Assembly: GCA_905236145.1 (NCBI GenBank)
Contig: CAJOOE010000235.1
Location: 1-5,172 of the forward strand
From: an uncultured Selenomonadaceae bacterium
GTDB lineage: Bacteria > Bacillota > Negativicutes > Selenomonadales > Selenomonadaceae
Reading direction: 5' to 3'
DNA: 5,172 bases
A model generated the notes under the pieces. The model had not been told where the DNA came from, searched no databases, and saw nothing but the letters and a program-made list of their open reading frames with translations. Made by a program: the position numbers and the translations under genes. Positions 1 through 4,614 of this stretch are shown here, one piece after another. The first letter of the stretch is position 1, and each line of letters starts with the position of its first letter.

Positions 1-96
1 AATCGTATTGTTAAACGTGGAGCTGATGTGCGCCACGCCGTATTCGATATTCTTGCGGACTTTCTTTTTGGCGCGAACTGTTCTCTTTGTTGCCAC
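1..96 (-). CDS. rpsK: Ribosomal protein S11, N-terminal part (runs off the window)
   Basis: This is the start of small-subunit protein S11, which sits on the 30S platform near the mRNA exit channel and the anti-Shine-Dalgarno end of 16S rRNA. Only the first 32 codons are present. The protein begins MATKRTVRAKKKVRKN and continues IEYGVAHISSTFNNTI, the basic N-terminal tail followed by the conserved block that opens the S11 fold. The start is a GTG at 96-94, chosen because the family alignment begins here and because an AGGAGGT sequence lies 7 bases upstream. It follows rpsM with an 18-base gap. In related genomes rpsD, rpoA and rplQ usually come next, but that is outside the window. The identification is secure even though the gene is incomplete. 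Confidence 0.93.
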   Translation of the reverse strand, partial: MATKRTVRAKKKVRKNIEYGVAHISSTFNNTI

Positions 97-114
97 CTGT
101 CTGACCTCCTCGGA

Positions 115-486
115 TTAGTCTTTCTTCTTGCCTTGGACGAGTTTTTTCGGACCCTTGCGGGTACGAGCATTGTTTTTGGTGTTTTGTCCGCGTACGGGAA
201 GACCCAGACGATGACGACGTCCGCGATAACAACCGATATCAATGAGTCGCTTGATGTCCATTTGAACGTCGCGGCGAAGGTCACCTTCAACCACGAAATT
301 TTTGTCGATGACATCACGAAGTTTTACAACATCGTCTTCCGTGAGGTCTTTTGCACGGGTATCGGGATTTATTCCGGTCATCTCCAAAATTTTCTTGGAG
401 GACGGAAGTCCGATTCCGTAGATGTAAGTGAGAGCGTATTCGACTCTCTTGTCACGGGGCAAATCTACACCGGCTATACGTGCCAT
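115..486 (-). CDS. rpsM: Ribosomal protein S13
   Basis: S13 sits at the head of the 30S subunit, contacts the P-site tRNA through its C-terminal tail, and forms bridges to the 50S subunit. The 123 residues are a normal family length. They open with MARIAGVDLPRDKRVEYALTY, followed by the helix-hairpin region YGIGLPSSKKIL (residues 23-34), and end in the signature RGRRHRLGLPVRG (88-100) and the basic tail QNTKNNARTRKGPKK (101-115). Asn rather than Arg at residue 102 is also what I recall from Bacillus S13, so it is a lineage trait and not a defect. The ATG has GAGGAGGTG about 9 bases upstream. It lies 26 bases after rpmJ. In E. coli the leader of this gene is the S4 feedback site, but this short spacer is too small to hold a comparable pseudoknot leader of its own. 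Confidence 0.98.
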   Translation of the reverse strand: MARIAGVDLPRDKRVEYALTYIYGIGLPSSKKILEMTGINPDTRAKDLTEDDVVKLRDVIDKNFVVEGDLRRDVQMDIKRLIDIGCYRGRRHRLGLPVRGQNTKNNARTRKGPKKLVQGKKKD

Positions 487-512
487 ATTCTTTTCACCTC
501 CTCAATAAATAA

Positions 513-626
513 TCAACCCTGACGCTGTTTGTGCTTGGGATTGTCGCAAATAACCATGACGCGACCTTTACGCTTGATTATTTTGCACTTTTCGCACAAA
601 CGCTTTACCGAAGGTCTTACTTTCAC
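513..626 (-). CDS. rpmJ: Ribosomal protein L36, zinc-binding form
   Basis: L36 is the smallest large-subunit protein; it binds 23S rRNA near the L7/L12 stalk base and helps the late fold of the 50S subunit. The product is 37 residues, the standard length. It has a zinc ribbon with Cys11, Cys14, Cys27 and His32 (CEKC ... CDNPKH), so this is the zinc-dependent type and not the Cys-free paralogue. The start is a GTG at 626-624: the mature family sequence begins at MKVRPSVK, and a GAGGAGG site (635-641) lies 8 bases upstream. The open frame continues 27 codons further upstream to a TTG at 707, but that stretch has no family similarity and would overrun the promoter and the ribosome binding site. 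A promoter in the preceding spacer probably makes this the first gene of a separately transcribed alpha-operon message. Confidence 0.96.
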   Translation of the reverse strand: MKVRPSVKRLCEKCKIIKRKGRVMVICDNPKHKQRQG

Positions 627-634
627 AGTAACCG

Positions 635-641
635 CCTCCTC
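635..641 (-). promoter_or_regulatory. Ribosome binding site that fixes the GTG start of rpmJ
   Basis: The minus strand reads GAGGAGG, a near-full match to the anti-Shine-Dalgarno sequence, with an 8-base gap to the GTG at 626-624. This decides against the longer in-frame TTG start at 707. Confidence 0.88.
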
Positions 642-656
642 AACATAATGCGGTAA

Positions 657-685
657 TTTATAACATTTTTTTCTCAATTTGTCTA
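657..685 (-). promoter_or_regulatory. Likely sigma-A promoter upstream of rpmJ (start of the alpha operon)
   Basis: The minus strand has TAGACA (685-680, five of six matches to TTGACA), a 17-base spacer, and TATAAA (662-657, five of six matches to TATAAT). A TG sits one base before the -10 (665-664), giving an extended -10 element. A run of seven A residues (694-688) lies just upstream of the -35, similar to an UP element. Transcription would start near 651-649, leaving a leader of about 24 bases that contains the rpmJ ribosome binding site. The layout fits housekeeping transcription of rpmJ, rpsM, rpsK and the genes beyond. This is inferred from sequence only; no start site has been mapped. 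Confidence 0.72.
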
Positions 686-698
686 CCTTTTTTTGGTG

Positions 699-727
699 CG
701 TCGGCAAAAATCTTTAAGGCTCCGACG
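699..727 (-). other. Inverted repeat just after infA
   Basis: CGTCGG (minus strand, 727-722) and CCGACG (704-699) form a perfect 6-base-pair stem around a 17-base loop, starting 3 bases after the infA stop codon. The sequence after the stem is A-rich and not U-rich in the RNA, so it does not look like an ordinary intrinsic terminator. It may be a 3'-end stabiliser, a weak pause site or chance. The position between infA and the rpmJ promoter is suggestive. Confidence 0.4.
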
Positions 728-730
728 TAC

Positions 731-949
731 TTATTTAAATCGGTAGGTAATTCTGCCTCTGGATAAATCATAAGGCGTGAGTTCGATTGTGACTTTGTCG
801 CCCGGCAAAATTCTGATGAAATTCATTCTGATTTTTCCGGAAACATGAGCCAAAACCGTGTGACCGTTTTCCAATTCGACTTGAAACATTGCATTGGGCA
901 ACGCTTCCAAAACTTTACCTTCAACTTCGATTACGTCTTGCTTTGACAT
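731..949 (-). CDS. infA: Translation initiation factor IF-1
   Basis: IF-1 binds the A site of the 30S subunit during initiation and works with IF-2 and IF-3 to select the start codon. The 72-residue product is the standard length and is a single OB-fold (S1-like) domain. Diagnostic stretches are VIEVEGKVLEALPNAMFQV (6-24), ENGHTVLAHVSGKIRMNFIRI (27-47) and the end LSRGRITYRFK (62-72). The ATG is preceded by GAGGAGG, and that sequence overlaps the TGA stop of adk, with only 13 bases between the two genes, which points to coupled translation. In many Bacillota map lies between adk and infA; here it does not. A 104-base spacer holding a promoter follows. Confidence 0.98.
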   Translation of the reverse strand: MSKQDVIEVEGKVLEALPNAMFQVELENGHTVLAHVSGKIRMNFIRILPGDKVTIELTPYDLSRGRITYRFK

Positions 950-962
950 TTATTTGTCCTCC

Positions 963-1616
963 TCAATCTTTCACCGAGGACAAGACGTTTACGAGTTCTT
1001 CGGTGACCTTATCGATCGGCTGTCTGCCGTCAATTTCCAGGTAAATTCCGGCTTTTTTGTAATACTCTGTCAGCGGGCGTGTCGAATCTTCATAGACCGA
1101 AAGACGATTTCTCATTGTTTCTTCGTTGTCGTCTGCCCTTTGATAAAGATTGCCGTTACATTCGTCGCAAACATTTTCGACTTTCGGCGGATTAAATTTT
1201 ACATGGTAAGTCGCTCCGCAACTCTTGCAAATCCTTCTGCCGATCGCCCGTTCGATCAAATCTTCGCTCGGAACGTGAATATTCAAAACTTTTGTGAGCG
1301 GCTGATTCAAGCCTTCCAAAATTCCGGCAAGTGCATCCGCCTGTTCGACGGTACGCGGAAAACCGTCAAGGATAAAACCTTTCGCACAATCTTTTTTTGC
1401 AAGTCTGTCGCGAACGATTCCGATTGTCACATCGTCCGGGACGAGTTTGCCGCTGTCCATGCAAGCCTTTGCTTTCTTCCCGAGTTCGGTTCCTTCTTTA
1501 ACCGCCGCTCTGAACATATCGCCGGTTGAAATGTGCGGTATGTCAAATTTCTTTACAAGTTCGGCCGCCTGCGTACCTTTTCCGGCACCCGGAGGCCCCA
1601 TCAACAGTAATTGCAT
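963..1616 (-). CDS. adk: Adenylate kinase, long form with zinc-binding lid
   Basis: This cytoplasmic enzyme interconverts ATP plus AMP and two ADP, keeping the adenylate pool balanced. The 217 residues match the long bacterial form. The P-loop is GPPGAGKGT (7-15); the AMP-binding segment includes STGDMFRAA (30-38) and the signature FILDGFPRT (81-89). The lid (about 123-160) has four cysteines at 130, 133, 150 and 153 in a C-x2-C-x16-C-x2-C pattern, expected to hold structural zinc, as in Gram-positive enzymes. The conserved Arg-rich stretch AIGRRIC precedes the lid. The ATG at 1616-1614 follows a GGGAGGA ribosome binding site (1630-1624). An unusual 88-base spacer with tandem repeats separates it from secY. 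It lies 13 bases upstream of infA. All key residues that I can see are intact. Confidence 0.98.
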   Translation of the reverse strand: MQLLLMGPPGAGKGTQAAELVKKFDIPHISTGDMFRAAVKEGTELGKKAKACMDSGKLVPDDVTIGIVRDRLAKKDCAKGFILDGFPRTVEQADALAGILEGLNQPLTKVLNIHVPSEDLIERAIGRRICKSCGATYHVKFNPPKVENVCDECNGNLYQRADDNEETMRNRLSVYEDSTRPLTEYYKKAGIYLEIDGRQPIDKVTEELVNVLSSVKD

Positions 1617-1623
1617 AATGATT

Positions 1624-1630
1624 TCCTCCC
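1624..1630 (-). promoter_or_regulatory. Ribosome binding site of adk (copy of an upstream SD-like heptamer)
   Basis: GGGAGGA on the minus strand lies 7 bases before the adk ATG. The identical heptamer occurs again at 1698-1692, just after secY, with no start codon near it. The two copies bracket the repeat region between them. Confidence 0.85.
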
Positions 1631-1634
1631 GTAT

Positions 1635-1666
1635 AAGGTTGAAAGGTTGAAAGGTGAAAAGGTGGA
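1635..1666 (+). repeat. Period-8 tandem repeat in the secY-adk spacer
   Basis: On the plus strand four consecutive octamers read AAGGTTGA, AAGGTTGA, AAGGTGAA and AAGGTGGA: two are identical and the others keep the AAGGT core. In the adk message this appears as a pyrimidine-rich stretch (CAACCUU and CACCUU units) just upstream of the ribosome binding site. It is non-coding. It could be a simple-sequence tract or part of a dispersed intergenic repeat family, since a related sequence is present in the rplF-rplR spacer. Confidence 0.75.
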
Positions 1667-1680
1667 AAGTAATTTCCGCC
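1661..1680 (-). other. Short stem-loop sequence adjoining the tandem repeat
   Basis: GGTGGAAA and TTTCCGCC on the plus strand flank a 4-base loop (GTAA). As plus-strand RNA it would be an 8-pair stem with one G-U pair; in the real message (minus strand) the same place becomes a C-A mismatch, leaving a 5-pair GGAAA/UUUCC stem plus two outer G-C pairs. No U-run follows, so it is not a convincing terminator for secY. Confidence 0.4.
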
Positions 1681-1691
1681 TTTCGACTTTC

Positions 1692-1698
1692 TCCTCCC
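1692..1698 (-). other. Orphan Shine-Dalgarno-like sequence after secY
   Basis: GGGAGGA lies about 6 bases after the secY stop codon, with no ATG, GTG or TTG within the usual distance downstream. It matches the functional adk ribosome binding site exactly over seven bases. It may be a relic of an earlier, closer adk start arrangement or a flanking duplication. Confidence 0.5.
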
Positions 1699-1704
1699 TA
1701 CTCT

Positions 1705-2961
1705 TTATTTCATGAAGCCTTCATAGTGCCGCATAACGACCATCGCTTCTATTTGTTTCATCGTGTGAAGTGCGACGCTCACGACAATCAAAAGTGCCGT
1801 GCCGCCGAAATAAACTCCCTGAATATGTGTCGCTCCGGCTATGAGATTCGGCAAGATCGCAACGAATGCAAGGAAGATTGATCCCGCCGTCGTCAATCTG
1901 GTCAACACAAAATCAATATAATCCGCCGTCGGTTGTCCCGGACGTATGCCCGGAATAAATGCACCGTACTTTTTCAGATTGTCCGCCATATCCGGAATTT
2001 TCACCGTGACCGCCGTGTAGAAGTAAGTGAAGAAAATTATCAACACGACGTAAATTGACGTTTGCAGGGGAGTTCCCCATTGAAGATGAGCCGCCGCCTG
2101 TTTTATCCAATCCGCCTCCGCGAATTGAGCGACGGTCACCGGAAACATCAGCACCGACGACGCAAAAATTATCGGAATAACGCCGGCGGGATTGACTTTG
2201 AGCGGAATATGGCTCGAATGTCCTCCGAACGCCCGCGATCCCACAACTCTTTTTGCGTAAGTTATCGGAATCCTTCTGTAAGCCGCCTCAACAAAAATTA
2301 CGAAAACAATCATCGCGACCGCAATAATCGCAAACAGCAGAACGCTGAAATAATTTATCGTGCCGGCTTTGACGTAGCTGTAAATTATTCCTATATTTTT
2401 CGGAAGAGCCGCAACGATACCGGCAAAAATTATCAGCGAAATTCCGTTGCCCACGCCCTGAGCCGTAATCTGTTCGCCGATCCACATCAAAAGCACCGTT
2501 CCGGCGGTCAAGGTTATCGCAATTATCAAAATGTTCACCGGGTTGGGATTTAAAATCGCCGCTTTGAGTCCGATTGACATTCCGACCGCTTGAAAAAATG
2601 CAAGCACGACGGTCAACTGCCTTGTAACCTTCGTAGTCTTTTTATGACCTTCCGCTCCCTCTTTCGACCACTGTTCCAAAGTCGGAATGACGACGGTCAA
2701 AAGTTGCATGATAATCGCCGCATTGATGTAGGGCGTAATGCTCATTGCGAATATCGAGAATTTACTGAACGCACCGCCGGAAAAGAGATCCAACAGCCCG
2801 AACAGACTTCCGTTATTGAAAAGTTGTTCGATTGCCGTCGGATCCACGCCCGGCACCGGTATATGCGTTCCCATTCTGAAAACCGCAAACATTATCAGCG
2901 TGAAAATTATCCTCTGCCTGAGTTCCGGAATTTTGACGATATTTGAAAGTGCCGACAACAC
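1705..2961 (-). CDS. secY: SecY, channel subunit of the Sec translocase
   Basis: SecY forms the protein-conducting pore in the cytoplasmic membrane with SecE and SecG; SecA or the ribosome docks on its cytoplasmic loops. The 418 residues are normal in length and show ten hydrophobic segments, roughly at 15-35, 68-92, 113-133, 143-163, 173-189, 203-227, 258-278, 300-320, 358-378 and 384-402. Family signatures include the plug and second helix, LFGLLDLFSGGAFSKFS (53-69) and ITPYINAAIIMQLL (75-88), and GNGISLIIFAGI (171-182). The C5 loop PGIRPGQPT contains Arg340, equivalent to the E. coli Arg357 needed for SecA function. The start is a GTG at 2961-2959, only 2 bases after the rplO stop; its GAGGAGA binding site lies inside the last rplO codons, so translation is probably coupled. 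The N-terminus MLSALSNIVKIPELRQRI agrees with the family. Confidence 0.98.
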   Translation of the reverse strand: MLSALSNIVKIPELRQRIIFTLIMFAVFRMGTHIPVPGVDPTAIEQLFNNGSLFGLLDLFSGGAFSKFSIFAMSITPYINAAIIMQLLTVVIPTLEQWSKEGAEGHKKTTKVTRQLTVVLAFFQAVGMSIGLKAAILNPNPVNILIIAITLTAGTVLLMWIGEQITAQGVGNGISLIIFAGIVAALPKNIGIIYSYVKAGTINYFSVLLFAIIAVAMIVFVIFVEAAYRRIPITYAKRVVGSRAFGGHSSHIPLKVNPAGVIPIIFASSVLMFPVTVAQFAEADWIKQAAAHLQWGTPLQTSIYVVLIIFFTYFYTAVTVKIPDMADNLKKYGAFIPGIRPGQPTADYIDFVLTRLTTAGSIFLAFVAILPNLIAGATHIQGVYFGGTALLIVVSVALHTMKQIEAMVVMRHYEGFMK

Positions 2962-2963
2962 TT

Positions 2964-3437
2964 TTAATTCTCCTCAGCTTTTTCTTCGACCGGAGCCGCA
3001 AGGTTTTCGACTTTGCCGCCGGCAGCCTCAATTTTCTGCACTGCCGTTTTTGTAAAGCCGTGTGCTTTTACGGTCAATTTCTTTTTGAGTTCGCCGTTTC
3101 CGAGAATACGGATACCGTCCAAAACATTTTTCAAAATGCCTTCTTCGACCAAAGCGACCGCATCGACAACGGTACCGTCCTCAAAACGATTCAAAGTTTC
3201 GACGTTGACTTCCGCATATTCTTTTCGCCAAATATTTTTAAATCCGCGTTTCGGCAAACGGCGGTAGATCGGCATCTGACCGCCTTCAAAGCCCGGACGG
3301 ACTCCGCCGCCGCTGCGGGCCTTTTGACCTTTGTGACCGCGACCGGAAGTTTTGCCGCGTCCGGAACCGATTCCGCGACCGACGCGTTTTCCGTCTTTAC
3401 GAGAACCTTCCGCCGGTTTAAGTTCATGCAATTCCAT
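2964..3437 (-). CDS. rplO: Ribosomal protein L15
   Basis: L15 is a late-assembling 50S protein whose extended, glycine-rich N-terminus threads into 23S rRNA. The first part has the typical Gly/Arg/Lys-rich tract RVGRGIGSGRGKTSGRGHKGQKARSGGG (18-45, read here as consecutive short motifs RVGRGIGSGRG, KTSGRGHKGQ and KARSGGG), then EGGQMPIYRRLPKRGF (51-66). The C-terminal signature is GELKKKLTVKAHGFTK (115-130) followed by TAVQKIEAAGGKVE. At 157 residues it is about ten longer than the usual 145-147, because of an acidic Ala/Glu tail (APVEEKAEEN). The ATG has AGGAGGT about 10 bases upstream. It follows rpmD by 21 bases and its end carries the secY ribosome binding site. Confidence 0.97.
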   Translation of the reverse strand: MELHELKPAEGSRKDGKRVGRGIGSGRGKTSGRGHKGQKARSGGGVRPGFEGGQMPIYRRLPKRGFKNIWRKEYAEVNVETLNRFEDGTVVDAVALVEEGILKNVLDGIRILGNGELKKKLTVKAHGFTKTAVQKIEAAGGKVENLAAPVEEKAEEN

Positions 3438-3458
3438 TTACGTTAAACCTCCTTCCGC

Positions 3459-3644
3459 TCAATCTTTAACTTCTTCCACCGCAACCAAGTGACGGACTTT
3501 GTGAATTTGTCCGCGAGTTACGGCATCGTCCGGAAGTATCGAAAAGGAATTTACTTTGTGAAGTCCGAGTGAGCGGACAGTTTTTCTTTGAGTTTCCGGG
3601 CGGCTGATGAGGCTTCTCTTCAAGGTAATTTTCAATTTTGCCAT
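3459..3644 (-). CDS. rpmD: Ribosomal protein L30
   Basis: L30 is a small 50S protein bound to 23S rRNA; it is absent from some lineages such as Cyanobacteria, so its presence is a weak taxonomic marker. The 61-residue product has the family pattern: beta strand AKLKITLKRSLISRPETQRKT split as KLKITLKRSLI (3-13) and RPETQRKTVRSLGLHKVN (15-32), then LPDDAVTRGQIHKVRHLV (37-54). The ATG at 3644-3642 follows GAGGAGG, which overlaps the TGA stop of rpsE; the gap is 14 bases, again suggesting coupled translation. An alternative frame opening further upstream has no family match. Confidence 0.97.
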   Translation of the reverse strand: MAKLKITLKRSLISRPETQRKTVRSLGLHKVNSFSILPDDAVTRGQIHKVRHLVAVEEVKD

Positions 3645-3658
3645 GACTCAAGCCCTCC

Positions 3659-4159
3659 TCAGTTAAAAAGTTCGCGGACGGATTTGCCGCGTAATTCCGC
3701 AACGACTTCCGCACGTTTGAGCATCTTCAAACCTTCCAAAGTGGCACGAACCATATTGTTCGGATTGGAAGAACCGAGCGACTTCGTCAGGATGTCGCGA
3801 ATGCCTGCCAGTTCAAGTACGGCACGTGCCGGACCGCCGGCGATGACGCCGGTACCTTCGGATGCCGGACGCAGAAGCACGCGACCCGCACCGAACACTC
3901 CGACAACGCCATGCGGAATGGAACGGTCTTTCAATGCTACTTCAACCAAATTTTTCTTCGCATCGTCAACACCTTTGCGAATGGCTTCGGGAACTTCGGC
4001 AGCTTTTCCGAGACCCACGCCGACTTTGCCGTTTTTGTTGCCGACGACGACCAACGCACTGAATGAAAAGCGGCGACCGCCTTTGACAACTTTGGCAACA
4101 CGATTTATAAAAACAACTCTCTCCTCGAATTCGGGAGTTTCATTTTCTTTTCCGGGCAT
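3659..4159 (-). CDS. rpsE: Ribosomal protein S5
   Basis: S5 lies at the mRNA entry side of the 30S subunit near helix 34 and is involved in decoding fidelity and mRNA unwinding. The 166-residue length is typical. The N-terminal double-stranded-RNA-binding domain shows ERVVFINRVAKVVKGGRRFS (13-32) and ALVVVGNKNGKVGVGLGKA (35-53). The VKGGRRF loop (25-31), where spectinomycin-resistance changes are known in other bacteria, has the ordinary sequence. The C-terminal domain shows GAGRVLLRPASEGTGVIAGG (90-109) and ARAVLELAGIRDILTKSLGS (111-130). The ATG has an AGGAGGAGGT site upstream; the gap to rplR is 18 bases. Confidence 0.98.
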   Translation of the reverse strand: MPGKENETPEFEERVVFINRVAKVVKGGRRFSFSALVVVGNKNGKVGVGLGKAAEVPEAIRKGVDDAKKNLVEVALKDRSIPHGVVGVFGAGRVLLRPASEGTGVIAGGPARAVLELAGIRDILTKSLGSSNPNNMVRATLEGLKMLKRAEVVAELRGKSVRELFN

Positions 4160-4177
4160 TATTTCGACCTCCTCCTG

Positions 4178-4537
4178 TTAAAATTTCAGACCGCCCTCAC
4201 GAGCCGCCTCCGCAAGAGCCGCAACGCGACCGTGATAAATGTAGCCTGCACGATCGAATACGACTTCGGTAATACCTTTTTCCAACGCTTTTTTCGCGAT
4301 TGCCGCACCTACCGCTTTTGCACCTTCGACGTTACCGCCTTTGCCTTTGAAATCTTTATCCATCGAACTTGCCGCCGTAAGAGTTACGGCTTTGTCGTCG
4401 TCGATTATTTGAGCGTAGATGTGCGACAGACTGCGGAAAATATTCAGACGCGGACGCTGTGCCGTGCCGTGAACTTTATTGCGTACTCTCAACTGCCGCT
4501 TTTTACGCAACTTGTTTTTATCTGCTTTGAGAAGCAC
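4178..4537 (-). CDS. rplR: Ribosomal protein L18
   Basis: L18 binds 5S rRNA and, with L5, mounts it on the 50S central protuberance. The 119 residues match the usual 117-120. The basic N-terminal tail is LLKADKNKLRKKRQLRVRNK (2-21), followed by GTAQRPRLNIFRSLSHIYAQII (24-45, quoted here by its key blocks GTAQRPRL and SLSHIYAQ), and the C-terminal signature is FDRAGYIYHGRVAALAEAAR (94-113) ending EGGLKF. The start is a GTG at 4537-4535; the family begins at this point, and a moderate AAGGGAG site lies 8 bases upstream. This is weaker than the other sites in the cluster. A 77-base spacer with an inverted repeat precedes it, longer than expected within the spc operon. Confidence 0.97.
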   Translation of the reverse strand: MLLKADKNKLRKKRQLRVRNKVHGTAQRPRLNIFRSLSHIYAQIIDDDKAVTLTAASSMDKDFKGKGGNVEGAKAVGAAIAKKALEKGITEVVFDRAGYIYHGRVAALAEAAREGGLKF

Positions 4538-4564
4538 TTCAAACTCTCCCTTCTTTTAAGTGAC

Positions 4565-4611
4565 AAGGTGTAAGATGAAAAGTTCATTTGAAAATTTTTA
4601 CTTTCCACCTT
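4565..4611. repeat. Inverted repeat in the rplF-rplR spacer
   Basis: AAGGTG (4565-4570) and CACCTT (4606-4611) are perfect complements that enclose most of the spacer. Inside is a smaller hairpin, ATGAA (4575-4579), AAG loop, TTCAT (4583-4587). The right part, read on the minus strand (4611-4598), is AAGGTGGAAAGTAA, identical to the plus strand at 1659-1672. No U-run follows a stem, so it does not resemble a terminator. Confidence 0.6.
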
Positions 4612-4614
4612 AAA

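Noticed and set aside
487..512. S4-type autoregulatory leader before rpsM, as in E. coli
   Set aside because: The spacer is only 26 bases and holds just the ribosome binding site; no nested pseudoknot pairing was evident.
627..707. Upstream extension of rpmJ to a TTG start
   Set aside because: It would add 27 residues unlike any L36, cover the promoter and the strong SD, and L36 is 37 residues in the family.
894..1529. Long plus-strand open frame (211 codons) opposite adk
   Set aside because: It lies antisense to a full, well-conserved adk, has no ribosome binding site or recognisable domain, and is best explained as a shadow of adk codon use.
1630..1665. Promoter for adk within the secY-adk spacer
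   Set aside because: A TTATAC-like -10 is present near 1636-1631, but no acceptable -35 hexamer lies at 16-18 bases upstream, only repeat sequence.
1661..1698. Intrinsic terminator after secY
   Set aside because: The stem is short with a mismatch on the transcribed strand and no U-run follows; adk and infA are expected to be co-transcribed.
2062..2553. Plus-strand open frame within secY
   Set aside because: It is Arg/Asn/His-rich antisense translation of a membrane protein gene, with no family resemblance and no SD.
3588..4181. Long plus-strand open frame (197 codons) opposite rpsE
   Set aside because: It is antisense to a conserved S5 gene, with low-complexity Ser/Thr/Pro-rich content typical of shadow frames.
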